Shown: positions 51,261-59,694 of the stretch, in pieces
Layout of the letters: each line of letters starts with the position of its first letter
How positions within the stretch are numbered: position 1 is the stretch's first letter
Source of the DNA: Peribacillus sp. FSL E2-0218
Lineage (GTDB): Bacteria; Bacillota; Bacilli; Bacillales; DSM-1321
Assembly (NCBI RefSeq): GCF_037992945.1
Contig: NZ_CP150304.1
Coordinates: 1,429,501-1,493,500 of the forward strand
DNA length: 64,000 nt
Direction of reading: 5' to 3'
Notes under the pieces: generated by a model
What the model saw: the letters and a program-made list of their open reading frames with translations, nothing else
Told to the model about the DNA's origin: nothing
Databases searched by the model: none
Made by a program: the position numbers and the translations under genes

Positions 51261-51540
51261 TGTTACAAGAATCATTGTGCGGCTCAAGCACATGTATAAG
51301 GCAATCGGGGTTCCACCTTCGTTACAATACGGAGCGGAGAGGAAAGCAACGGTTAGCGAGTTTGGGCTTTGCATCGAATTTTGGGGCAAAGTCACATAAA
51401 ACTTGCGCTTTTCACATGCTCTTTGTAGGGTTTCTCGCCAGCGGGATTCCATTTTCCCATCCAGCAGAGTGGAATGAAACGGGCACTGTACAGGTCCATA
51501 AAACTGTAGGAAATGGAGAAGCTCCCTTTATTTTCACACT
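51261..51540. other. Intergenic stretch with imperfect inverted repeats, no gene seen
   Basis: Open frames across it lack RBS and continue into the repeat that follows. GGCTTTGC near 51365 and GCAAAGTC near 51385 could form a hairpin. Nothing recognisable beyond that. Confidence 0.4.
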
Positions 51541-51682
51541 AAGTGGGATGGAGTGGGTGTGCGACACTCCAGCGCGAAATGCGTGACTACGTGGACCCGA
51601 TAAACGCAAAGCTTGAGGAGGGTCCCCGAGCGGCCCTGGAAAGGGAGAGCCTGCCGCGCAATGGAACGGTCGTGGTACAAAT
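51541..51682. repeat. GC-rich dispersed repeat element of the Bacillaceae type
   Basis: About 140 nt of much higher GC than the flanks, built from nested palindromes: GGAGTG/CACTCC (51550-51570) and GGACCC/GGGTCC (51593-51625), with GAGGAGGG and GGAAAGGGAGAGCCTG arranged as in intergenic repeats common in Bacillus genomes (which typically contain GAGGAGGCTC and GCGGAAAGCGAG). No protein. The copy looks degenerate. Confidence 0.6.
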
Positions 51683-52146
51683 CGCCAACACAATAGGCAA
51701 TGAAGATTTTATCTTTCTCCTCGCACAAAGTCGAAAGTTACGAACATAACGATGATCAAAGAAACTGCAGTTCCCTCATTATTGTTTTTCACAAAAAACC
51801 TGAATCTTCTATACACGATATTTTTTAACATAAAAAACGGATTTATGGACATTACCCACATAACGCTTAGAGTGTTTTCGAATGATATGTTAAAAGCTGT
51901 GAATATTAAATTCTGGTTATAAAAATGACAATTGTCCCATTGATTTAGACAAGGATACGTAAAAAGATAATGTAATGTAACGGCACTGTAATAAACGAGA
52001 AAAAGCTAAGCACTTTGTCATGTTGCGTTATGGTGTGATTTCAACAATTCGGCAAAAATAGTTCTTTTGGTACTGTCTTTTAGACTCTCTCCGCTTAAGA
52101 TAAGTATGTTGATTCATATTTTTATCAACAGAAGCGAGGTGAGCAA
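51683..52146 (+). other. Upstream region of sigI, no gene seen
   Basis: AT-rich 460 nt between the repeat and sigI. It holds a sigma-I-like promoter at 51854-51882; a sigma-A promoter was not clear. Confidence 0.4.
51854..51882 (+). promoter_or_regulatory. Possible sigma-I promoter upstream of sigI
   Basis: ACCCACA and, 18 nt later, CGAA, resembling the ACCCCC / CGAA elements of autoregulated sigI genes. The -35 match is partial. Confidence 0.4.
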
Positions 52147-52890
52147 ATGCTTGGATTGTTGTTTACAGCATTCAAAAAAAAGCGTTCTTTAGAAGAAACC
52201 GTATTGAAAATTCAACAAGGCGATATAAGCCTTCGCAATGATACGATAGAGTCATTCAAACCTTTTATAGCGAAAACCGTCTCGTCAGTGTGCAGACGTT
52301 ACATATATGAATCAGATGATGAATTCAGTATAGGTCTGATTGCTTTTAACGAAGCGATCGACAAATACTCCCCTGACAAAGGCCGTTCGTTATTGGCATT
52401 TGCCGAAACCCTCGTTAAACGAAGGGTTATAGATTATTTAAGAAGCCAGTCGAAGCGGAAAGAAATCCTTTTGGATCTATCGCTTAATGATGACAATGAT
52501 CAAAGCCATATATATATCGATAACGAAAATTCCATCCATGAATACGAAAAGCAAAAGGAAGCAGAGAAAAGGAAAGAAGAAATTCACCTATATATAAGCC
52601 ATCTACAGGATTTTGGGCTGACATTTGAAGATCTCGTTGAAAACTCTCCAAAACATGCTGATGCCAGAAAAGGTGCAATCATGATCGCCAAGCTGCTAAT
52701 GGATGACGACGAACTGAAAGAAATCCTGTTTGCAAAAAAGCGGCTGCCAGTTAAACAGCTTGAGGGAAAAGTGGAAGTAAGCAGAAAAACAATTGAACGG
52801 AATCGAAAGTACATCATTGCTGTGGCAATCATAATAAACGGAGATTTTTTGTACTTGAATGATTATATAAAAGGGGCTATCAATGGATGA
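52147..52890 (+). CDS. sigI: RNA polymerase sigma factor SigI
   Basis: 247 residues. Sigma-I family: region 2 at about 25-110 (DEFSIGLIAFNEAIDKYSPDKGRSLLAFAETLVKRR-type segment, here seen as DEFSIGLIAF and LAFAETLVKRRVIDYLR) and the SigI-specific C-terminal DNA-binding domain (GLTFEDLVENSPKH, VSRKTIERNRKYIIA). In Bacillus it serves heat and cell-wall stress. RBS GAAGCGAGGTGAG before ATG 52147; overlaps rsgI by 4 nt. Confidence 0.95.
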   Translation: MLGLLFTAFKKKRSLEETVLKIQQGDISLRNDTIESFKPFIAKTVSSVCRRYIYESDDEFSIGLIAFNEAIDKYSPDKGRSLLAFAETLVKRRVIDYLRSQSKRKEILLDLSLNDDNDQSHIYIDNENSIHEYEKQKEAEKRKEEIHLYISHLQDFGLTFEDLVENSPKHADARKGAIMIAKLLMDDDELKEILFAKKRLPVKQLEGKVEVSRKTIERNRKYIIAVAIIINGDFLYLNDYIKGAING

Positions 52891-54203
52891 AAAAAGGAGT
52901 TATTCTGTCAGTAAATAAGCGTTTTGTAACCCTATTGACCCCCGAGGGTGAATTTCTAAAAGCGAAGAGAGACGAACGGGCATATGAAGTGGGGGAGGAA
53001 ATCACTTTTTCCCCACACAAGACAGCTTTCACCATTTCCAGTTTCCAATCAACTTTCAGGAAAAAGGCCGTGTTAAGTATAGCCACCACCTTTCTTATTC
53101 TTTTTTCAATCCTGCCGTCTTATTTCACTGGGCATGTGTCGGCTTATATGACGATCGATGTGAATCCCAGCATTGAATTGGAGCTGGATGACCAGTTGGA
53201 TGTGCTTAAGCTTACCGGTTTAAACGAAGACGGCAAGCTTGTCATCGATCAACTGAAAGATTGGAAAGGCAAGGGAATCAAGACTGTTACAAACCAGATT
53301 GTTGAAACGACAAAGCAACTTGGATATTTAAAAGGCAAAAAACAAATAGTCGTGTCGACCACGTTATTGGATAAAGATAAAAAACTGGATAAGAATTTAA
53401 AAGAAGAGATAAAAGAAATAGCCGAGCAGGAAAACGTTTCAAAAACAAAGATGAAGGTCATCCAGGCAACGAAAAGTGAACGGAAGCAAGCCAAGGCACA
53501 AGGCATCTCGACAGGTAAATATGTCGAAAAGAAATTGAAAACGAATCAAGACAAGACAAAGGTGAATAAAAGGGTACCTGATCCTGAACAAGATAAACCG
53601 ATAGAAGAGAAAAATGCCACTTCCCAAAAGCAGGGCGAAAATCAGGACAAAGACAGGCAATCGGACAGAGAAAACAAAAAAGTGAACGATGCGAATGCCG
53701 TCAAGCAAAATCGTGTAACTGAGGTCAAACAGCCCGTATCTGAACATTTAGTGACAAAGCCAGACAAAAAAAACGAAAAAACTAACCGGGATGATAAAAG
53801 CACCAAACACCCTGGGATAAAACGGTTTAAGGAAAAAAACAACGAGACAGAGAATGGACCTGGCAGCAGCCGAAGCATCCAAAACAAAAGAAGCGATCCA
53901 AACAATCAAGGCAACCGACAGAGCCGAACCATTGAACGCAAACGAAACAATCAAAGCAATCAAGATTTCCAAGCCAAGCAAAGCCGCCGTGACGACCGGA
54001 GCAATCATGCAAGAGACAAACAGAAACATGAAAAGGCGAATCAGGGTGGAAAAGGGCAGCCATCATTCCAGGAAAAGAGAAGGGGACGAGAAAAGAATCA
54101 TACGGATCATGAAAGGCACGATCTAAAAAAAGGCAACCGAGAGATGAAGACACCGAAACGAGGTAAGGATCATGAGGAAAACCGGCATGGATGGAATCAT
54201 TAA
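52887..54203 (+). CDS. rsgI: Anti-sigma-I factor RsgI
   Basis: 438 residues. RsgI_N domain at 1-55 (KKGVILSVNKRFVTLLTPEGEF), one membrane helix (about 60-82), the conserved periplasmic-type domain (AYMTIDVNPSIELELDDQLDVL to about 210), then a 220-residue disordered, extremely hydrophilic tail rich in Lys, Asn, Gln, Arg and Asp. The N-terminal part holds SigI inside the cell; the outer part senses stress and is cut to release it. The tail has no carbohydrate-binding domain, unlike clostridial RsgI. Confidence 0.93.
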   Translation: MKKGVILSVNKRFVTLLTPEGEFLKAKRDERAYEVGEEITFSPHKTAFTISSFQSTFRKKAVLSIATTFLILFSILPSYFTGHVSAYMTIDVNPSIELELDDQLDVLKLTGLNEDGKLVIDQLKDWKGKGIKTVTNQIVETTKQLGYLKGKKQIVVSTTLLDKDKKLDKNLKEEIKEIAEQENVSKTKMKVIQATKSERKQAKAQGISTGKYVEKKLKTNQDKTKVNKRVPDPEQDKPIEEKNATSQKQGENQDKDRQSDRENKKVNDANAVKQNRVTEVKQPVSEHLVTKPDKKNEKTNRDDKSTKHPGIKRFKEKNNETENGPGSSRSIQNKRSDPNNQGNRQSRTIERKRNNQSNQDFQAKQSRRDDRSNHARDKQKHEKANQGGKGQPSFQEKRRGREKNHTDHERHDLKKGNREMKTPKRGKDHEENRHGWNH

Positions 54204-54204
54204 A

Positions 54205-54234
54205 AAGAGTCCAGCAGGAAGCTGGACTCTTAGC
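54205..54234. terminator. Bidirectional terminator between rsgI and the ssp gene
   Basis: AAGAGTCCAGC pairs with GCTGGACTCTT around AGGAA; TTTTT follows on the minus strand. Confidence 0.85.
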
Positions 54235-54262
54235 CATGGATATTCAATTGTGTGATAAATTA

Positions 54263-54454
54263 TTATTGACCTTTAAGTTGAGATTGAGCTTGTTGTACAA
54301 GGCGTTTCGTGATTTCTCCACCAACGGAACCATTGGCACGTGCTGAAGTATCGGAACCTAATTGTACACCGAATTCTGATGCGATTTCATATTTGATTTG
54401 ATCTAATGCTTGTTCGATTCCAGGAACAAGAAGGTTATTGCTGCTGTTAGCCAT
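54263..54454 (-). CDS. Alpha/beta-type small acid-soluble spore protein
   Basis: 63 residues. Classic alpha/beta SASP: ALDQIKYEIASEFGV with the germination-protease cleavage region (EIA), and GGEITKRLVQQAQSQL. Coats and protects spore DNA and is degraded during germination. Made in the forespore under sigma-G. RBS AAAGGGGAG precedes ATG 54454. CATTCTA upstream (minus strand) could be the sigma-G -10 box but the -35 box is poor. Confidence 0.95.
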   Translation of the reverse strand: MANSSNNLLVPGIEQALDQIKYEIASEFGVQLGSDTSARANGSVGGEITKRLVQQAQSQLKGQ

Positions 54455-54686
54455 TTGAATCTCCCCTTTACATGTTCAACGGCTTCTGCCGCTGTAATGA
54501 TAGTATAAGTAGAATGAGGAGTTTTACTTATGGTAGCAGGATCAAACTTTTTGGTAAACCTGCCTTATTGTTGCAAGGAAGTCAGTTTTAAAAGAGAATG
54601 GAAAAAAGAATGAAAAAAGGGTAAACTATATTATTAATGGGTTTGTGGTCCATCTAGTTATAAAGGAGTAAGAAAGGAAACGCTTA

Positions 54687-56039
54687 ATGGTTGCTATAAA
54701 AAAAATATTATCAAAGTTAACACCTGCTCAGCTTATTGTCGGTTATTATTTTTTAGCTGTCAGCATTTCAACAATCCTTCTTAGTCTGCCGGTTGCCCTT
54801 AAGCCTGGTGTTGAGTGGGAATTCATGGACGCACTATTTACGGCCGTCAGTGCGGTCAGTGTAACTGGCTTGACGGTGGTCAGTACACCTGATGTGTTCA
54901 GTGAAGCTGGCTACTTCATCCTGATGTTCGTTCTCCAATTCGGCGGAATTGGCATCATGACGCTCGGAACGTTTTTTTGGCTGATCCTAGGAAAAAAGAT
55001 CGGTTTGAAGGAAAGGCAATTGATCATGACGGATCAAAATCAATCGAATCTTTCAGGCCTTGTGAAATTATTGATCCAAATCATTCAGATATTTGTTGTA
55101 ATTGAAATGATTGGCGCACTGGTTTTAGGGGTTTATTTTTTAAATTATTACCCAAACTGGAAAGAAGCTTTTATCAATGGGCTGTTCTTGGCAATCAGTT
55201 CCACCACGAACGCTGGTTTTGACATAACCGGCATCTCGATGATTCCTTTTAAAGGGGACTATTTTGTTCAGTTCATCACGATAATCCTGCTTACCCTTGG
55301 AGCCATCGGATTTCCAGTCTTGATTGAGTTGAAAGAATTTTTATCCAATGGTGCCCGTACTTATAAGTTTCATTTTTCCTTATTCACGAAATTGACATCC
55401 GTCACATTCTTTTCGCTCATCATTGGCGGCACGATCATGATCTTCCTCCTGGAAGTGAACGGATTCTTTAAAGACAAGAATTGGCATGAATCGTTCTTCT
55501 ATTCTTTATTCATGTCTTCCAATACACGGAGCGGCGGTTTAACAACCATGAATGTGAGCGACTTTTCGGAGCCGACCCTGTTATTGATGAGCATCCTGAT
55601 GTTCATTGGAGCCTCCCCAAGTTCAGTCGGAGGGGGTATCCGCACGACAACCCTGGCCATCATGATTCTTTTCTTGTGGAATTTCATGCGGGGAAGGCGC
55701 TCCATTAAAGTATTCAAGCGGGAGATACATCCAGATGATATCCGGAAGGCAACAGCCGTTATGATCATGGGTTCACTTCTATGCATAATAGCGATCTTCA
55801 TTTTGACGATTACCGAGAACTTCACTTTGACCCAAATCATCTTCGAAGTATGCTCTGCTTTCGGGTCTGTTGGTCTTTCGATGGGCATCACTCCAGATCT
55901 TAGCCATACAGGTAAGATTGTCATCATGATCATCATGTTTATTGGCCGTGTCGGGATAACCTCCTTGCTTTATATCATAGGTCACAAAGAAATCAGGGAA
56001 ATTTATCATTATCCAAAAGAACGTGTCATCATTGGTTAA
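54687..56039 (+). CDS. ktrD: Potassium uptake channel subunit, TrkH/KtrB family (KtrD-like)
   Basis: 450 residues. Four pore repeats with selectivity-filter glycines: SVTGLTV, STTNAGFD, SNTRSGGLTT and SAFGSVGLSMG. Forms a K+ (Na+-coupled) channel gated by a cytosolic RCK ring (KtrC or KtrA), which is not in this window, as in B. subtilis where ktrD is also separate. RBS AAGGAAACG precedes ATG 54687. Terminator follows. Confidence 0.9.
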   Translation: MVAIKKILSKLTPAQLIVGYYFLAVSISTILLSLPVALKPGVEWEFMDALFTAVSAVSVTGLTVVSTPDVFSEAGYFILMFVLQFGGIGIMTLGTFFWLILGKKIGLKERQLIMTDQNQSNLSGLVKLLIQIIQIFVVIEMIGALVLGVYFLNYYPNWKEAFINGLFLAISSTTNAGFDITGISMIPFKGDYFVQFITIILLTLGAIGFPVLIELKEFLSNGARTYKFHFSLFTKLTSVTFFSLIIGGTIMIFLLEVNGFFKDKNWHESFFYSLFMSSNTRSGGLTTMNVSDFSEPTLLLMSILMFIGASPSSVGGGIRTTTLAIMILFLWNFMRGRRSIKVFKREIHPDDIRKATAVMIMGSLLCIIAIFILTITENFTLTQIIFEVCSAFGSVGLSMGITPDLSHTGKIVIMIIMFIGRVGITSLLYIIGHKEIREIYHYPKERVIIG

Positions 56040-56055
56040 AACAATGGCCGACCGT

Positions 56056-56084
56056 GAACCTTTCCTATCAGGAAAGGTTTTTTG
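56056..56084 (+). terminator. Terminator of ktrD
   Basis: AACCTTTCC pairs with GGAAAGGTT around TATCA, followed by TTTT. Confidence 0.88.
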
Positions 56085-56218
56085 TGTTGGTGGCAGGAAT
56101 CAATGATAAAATGTTGAAATTTACCTACAAGAGAGTTATTTCGCATTTAAATATAGTTGTCCAATATGCTTCGCGTTAAGGTAGAGCAAATGCCATTAAT
56201 AGGAGTCATGTAAAGGAG

Positions 56219-57571
56219 GTGGAGGAAATAAAGAAATATACTGGAAGAATCATGGTTCCTGCACTGTTCATCTTATTGATTTCGCCAATTTTGGCATCGA
56301 CCGTCCTCAAGGAAGGCGGATTCCCTGCGTTACTGGGAATTTATTTATTTGTCGTCTTAGCCTTGGCCTGGTGTTTGGGTGCGATTTATGATGATAAACG
56401 GAGGACCATCTCACTATTGCAGGATAGCGAAGGACGATATCGCATTTTCTCCAAGTACTCCAAGGAATTGATCAATAGCTTCAATGAGGTCATTTTCCAA
56501 ACGGATCATAAAGGGAAGTGGCTGTACTTAAACCCGGCCTGGAAGTCGATGAGCGGTGCAACCGTTAATGAATCACTCGGGCTGCATTTTTCAAAACATA
56601 TGGATAATGCTTCATATCAAGACGTATTGAAGGCGTTTGCGGAATCCTTTCATCAAGGAAATAAATATTTTCGCGTTGACATTAAGTTACGCGATGGCAA
56701 AAAGGGAAGCAGTTGGGTCGAAGCATTTGTTAAACTGATATACGATGAAACGGGGAAATTCATCGGGACTGCAGGGATATTATCCGAAATCAATGAACGT
56801 AAGCATGCAGAAGAAGAACTAGTAAACCTGAACGAACATTTGGCAATCACATCAAGCAAGCTATCCACAGCTGCCCAACTTGCCGCAGGAATAGCGCATG
56901 AGGTAAGAAACCCGATGACGGCGATATTGGGATTCGTCAAGTTGATCAGGGATGGAGGGGCGGATAAACAGGAGTATTATGACATTATTTTTTCGGAAAT
57001 AAATCGAATCGAACAAGTCTTGAATGAACTCCTGCTGCTTTCCAAACCGAGCGGTGCAGTTTTTCTTGAGAAGGATTTGAAAAAAAGCTGCAATCATGTC
57101 GTAACCTTGCTTGAGACAAATGCCGTATTGAACAATATACAAATTCAAAAAAATTATGATGCAGAACCGATTTTCATGCGCTTTGATGAAAATCAAATCA
57201 AGCAAGTATTAATCAATATCATTAAAAATTCGATAGAATCAATGCCGAATGGCGGAAATATTTTTTTGAGCATTTATGAAAAAAACGGGGAAGTGTTTGT
57301 AAGCATTTTGGATGAGGGGGAGGGCATCCCGGAAAATTCCCTTCAGAAAGTGGGAGAACCATTTTTTACGACAAAATCATCTGGAACAGGATTGGGACTT
57401 TCCGTTTGTTTCAAGATCATCGAAAAGCATGGCGGAAAGGTTTTCATAACAAGTGAGTTGAAAAAAGGAACGAAAATCGTCTGTGTATTCCCTGCCGTTC
57501 AAGAAAACGAGAGAAACGGCAGCGAAAAGGAGGAGAAAGTGGGGGCGAAGGAAGGACAAGAAAATAAGTGA
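56219..57571 (+). CDS. Orphan PAS sensor histidine kinase (sporulation-kinase-like)
   Basis: 450 residues. Two membrane helices at the N-terminus (about 12-28 and 34-52), a PAS domain (about 80-195: NEVIFQTDHKGKWLYLNPAW, with PAC ending GILSEINERKHAEEEL), HisKA with phosphoacceptor His in AGIAHEVRNPMTAILGF, and a complete HATPase domain (NIIKNSIESMPNGG, DEGEGIP, TGLGLSV). No response regulator is adjacent, as for the Kin sporulation kinases feeding Spo0F. Start is uncertain: GTG 56219 touches its RBS; ATG 56252 is the alternative and would begin at the first helix. Confidence 0.9.
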   Translation: MEEIKKYTGRIMVPALFILLISPILASTVLKEGGFPALLGIYLFVVLALAWCLGAIYDDKRRTISLLQDSEGRYRIFSKYSKELINSFNEVIFQTDHKGKWLYLNPAWKSMSGATVNESLGLHFSKHMDNASYQDVLKAFAESFHQGNKYFRVDIKLRDGKKGSSWVEAFVKLIYDETGKFIGTAGILSEINERKHAEEELVNLNEHLAITSSKLSTAAQLAAGIAHEVRNPMTAILGFVKLIRDGGADKQEYYDIIFSEINRIEQVLNELLLLSKPSGAVFLEKDLKKSCNHVVTLLETNAVLNNIQIQKNYDAEPIFMRFDENQIKQVLINIIKNSIESMPNGGNIFLSIYEKNGEVFVSILDEGEGIPENSLQKVGEPFFTTKSSGTGLGLSVCFKIIEKHGGKVFITSELKKGTKIVCVFPAVQENERNGSEKEEKVGAKEGQENK

Positions 57572-57579
57572 TTTAATTG

Positions 57580-57609
57580 TTGAAAAAATCGGAAAATTAT
57601 GTATATACT
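57580..57609 (+). promoter_or_regulatory. Promoter of the fatty acid degradation operon
   Basis: TTGAAA, 18-nt spacer, TATACT, just after the kinase stop codon. The palindrome at 57627 lies just downstream of the predicted start. Confidence 0.6.
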
Positions 57610-57626
57610 GTAAAGGTGAAAACATA

Positions 57627-57638
57627 CTAACCGGTCAG
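57627..57638. promoter_or_regulatory. Operator 1, probable TetR-family (fatty acid) site
   Basis: CTAACCGGTCAG, a 12-bp near-perfect palindrome preceded by ACATA. The same form, CTGACTAGTTAG also preceded by ACATA, occurs at 61958, just after the tetR gene. Both fit CTRACYRGTYAG. Confidence 0.6.
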
Positions 57639-57662
57639 TTGGTAGAGGAGGAGGAAGTCAAT

Positions 57663-58892
57663 TTGAACTTCGAACATACTCAAAAGGTGAAAGCTCTGGA
57701 AACCAAGTTAACTGAATTCATGGAAAGGTACGTCTATCCCAATGAAGCTGTATACCAGAAACAGCTCGAGAAGCAGAAAAGCCGTTGGAGCGATATACCG
57801 CCGATCTTAGCCGAATTGACGGCGAAAGCAAAGGAAGAAGGGTTATGGAATTTATTTTTACCCGATAGCAGTTATGGCGCAGGTTTAACGAATCTGGAAT
57901 ATGCACCGCTTTGCGAGATCATGGGAAGGTCGATGATAGGTCCTGAAATCTTCAACTGTAATGCACCTGATACAGGCAATATGGAAGTTTTGGTGAGGTA
58001 CGGCTCCGACGAGCATAAGGAACGTTGGCTGAAGCCGTTGCTTGCAGGGGATATCCGCTCATGCTTCTCGATGACGGAGCCTGATGTAGCCTCCTCCGAT
58101 GCCACCAATATTGAGTGCAGGATCGAAAAGTCCGGTAATGAGTATGTCATAAACGGCCGGAAATGGTGGTCTTCAGGGGCAGGAGATCCACGATGCAAGA
58201 TAGCCATCGTTATGGGGAAGACAAATCCTGAAGCATCGAGGCATGAGCAACAGTCCATGATTCTTGTGCCGCTTGATACACCGGGCGTCAAAATCGAAAG
58301 AATGCTTCCTGTATTCGGCTATGACCATGCTCCTCATGGACATGCCGAGATCAATTTCGACAATGTAAGGGTCCCGGCAGCGAATATTTTATGGGGTGAG
58401 GGCAAGGGGTTTGCAATAGCCCAAGGTAGATTGGGTCCTGGAAGAATCCATCATTGCATGAGGCTGATCGGCGCGGCTGAAAGGGCGCTTGAAGAATTAT
58501 GTAAGCGTATTCAAGGTCGTGTCGCGTTTGGGAAGCCTTTAGCGAGACAAGGCGTGATCATGGAGTGGGTCGCCGATTCACGGATTGAAATCGAGCAGGC
58601 CAGGCTGTTGACATTAAAGGCAGCTTATATGATGGATACGGTAGGGAACAAGGAGGCGAAGGCGGAAATTGCGATGATAAAAGTGGTTGCGCCGAATATG
58701 GCATTGAAGGTGCTTGACCGGGCCATCCAAGGCTTTGGCGCTGCAGGAATTTCCGATGATTTCCCTTTTGCCGCACATTGGGCCAATGCCCGGACGCTGA
58801 GGCTTGCTGATGGGCCCGATGAAGTGCACCGATCACAAGTGGCAAAAATCGAGCTTCGGAAATATCAACAAAAGCATGAGGTGAAAATATGA
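57663..58892 (+). CDS. Acyl-CoA dehydrogenase family protein (ACAD10/11-like)
   Basis: 409 residues from TTG 57663, preceded by GAGGAGGAAG; the open frame extends back into the kinase gene but the extra part is not ACAD-like and overlaps the promoter. FAD enzyme that introduces the first double bond in beta-oxidation: FSMTEPDVASSDATNI (substrate/FAD loop), RKWWSSGAG, GRLGPGRIHHCMRLIG, IQGFGAAGI and DGPDEVHRSQVAKIEL. The GPDEVH end is typical of the ACAD10/11 subgroup. First gene of a cluster with an SDR and an acyl-CoA ligase. Confidence 0.9.
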   Translation: MNFEHTQKVKALETKLTEFMERYVYPNEAVYQKQLEKQKSRWSDIPPILAELTAKAKEEGLWNLFLPDSSYGAGLTNLEYAPLCEIMGRSMIGPEIFNCNAPDTGNMEVLVRYGSDEHKERWLKPLLAGDIRSCFSMTEPDVASSDATNIECRIEKSGNEYVINGRKWWSSGAGDPRCKIAIVMGKTNPEASRHEQQSMILVPLDTPGVKIERMLPVFGYDHAPHGHAEINFDNVRVPAANILWGEGKGFAIAQGRLGPGRIHHCMRLIGAAERALEELCKRIQGRVAFGKPLARQGVIMEWVADSRIEIEQARLLTLKAAYMMDTVGNKEAKAEIAMIKVVAPNMALKVLDRAIQGFGAAGISDDFPFAAHWANARTLRLADGPDEVHRSQVAKIELRKYQQKHEVKI

Positions 58893-59662
58893 ACGTGAAG
58901 GACCTATTCGATCTGACTGGAAAAACGGCAATCATAACCGGCGGCGGCAGGGGGCTAGGTGAACAAATAGCGACCGGTTTTGCCGAAGCGGGGGCTAATG
59001 TCGTCCTTTGTTCCAGGAACAAGCTGGCATGCGATGAAGTGGCTTTGAAAATCGAAGGGCTTGGAGTCAGGGCGCTTTCCTTCAAGTGCGATATCACCAA
59101 TCCTTCAGATGTACAGGAAGTGGTTAATGAAACGTTTCGTGAATTCGGCTCCATTGATATTCTCGTCAACAATAGCGGCGCCTCCTGGGGCGCGCCAGCA
59201 ATCGATATGCCACTTGAAGCCTGGCATAAAGTAATGAATGTCAATGTAACCGGAACCTTCATCATGAGCCAGACTGCAGCGAGGATCATGATTGAGCAGG
59301 GATATGGAAAAATCATCAACATCGCTTCCGTTGCTGGATTAGGGGGGACGGACCCACGGGTGCTCGATACGGTCGGATACAATACGAGCAAAGGGGCGGT
59401 CATTACATTAACGAAGGATCTAGCCGTAAAATGGGGCCAGCACAATATTCATGTCAATGCAATCGCACCTGGATTCTTTCCGACGAAAATGACGAAAGGG
59501 GTGCTGGCGCAAGGAGAGAATCCCATCTTGGATTCCACCCCGCTCAAAAGATTAGGCAGTGATGATGATTTAAAAGGTGCTGCCGTTTTCCTGGCTTCAA
59601 AGGCTTCAGATTATGTAACAGGAAACATCCTGGTTGTCGATGGGGGTTCACATGCAATGTAA
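58889..59662 (+). CDS. SDR family oxidoreductase (3-oxoacyl reductase/gluconate dehydrogenase-like)
   Basis: 257 residues. Classic SDR: TGGGRGLGEQIATGF (NAD(P) binding, 19-33), NNSGASWG, catalytic Ser in IASVAGLGG and Tyr-x-x-x-Lys in GYNTSKGAV, and HVNAIAPGFFPTKMTKG. Overlaps the acyl-CoA dehydrogenase gene by 4 nt, so a role on acyl-CoA substrates, such as a 3-hydroxyacyl dehydrogenase step, is plausible but not proven. Confidence 0.9.
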   Translation: MNVKDLFDLTGKTAIITGGGRGLGEQIATGFAEAGANVVLCSRNKLACDEVALKIEGLGVRALSFKCDITNPSDVQEVVNETFREFGSIDILVNNSGASWGAPAIDMPLEAWHKVMNVNVTGTFIMSQTAARIMIEQGYGKIINIASVAGLGGTDPRVLDTVGYNTSKGAVITLTKDLAVKWGQHNIHVNAIAPGFFPTKMTKGVLAQGENPILDSTPLKRLGSDDDLKGAAVFLASKASDYVTGNILVVDGGSHAM

Positions 59663-59694
59663 GGACTAGTAAATAAATGGCTGGAGGGAATGTA

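Noticed and set aside
51212..51749. Several open frames on both strands across the repeat region
   Set aside because: No RBS, odd composition rich in Cys/Pro/Arg caused by the GC-rich repeat; no family resemblance.
54456..54560. Sigma-G promoter for the ssp gene
   Set aside because: CATTCTA fits the -10 box, but no good -35 box lies 17-18 nt before it, so I did not list it as a feature although the gene is expected to be sigma-G controlled.
58558..59445. 295-residue open frame on the minus strand
   Set aside because: Lies antisense to the acyl-CoA dehydrogenase and SDR genes, has Ser/Pro-rich shadow composition and no RBS or family match.
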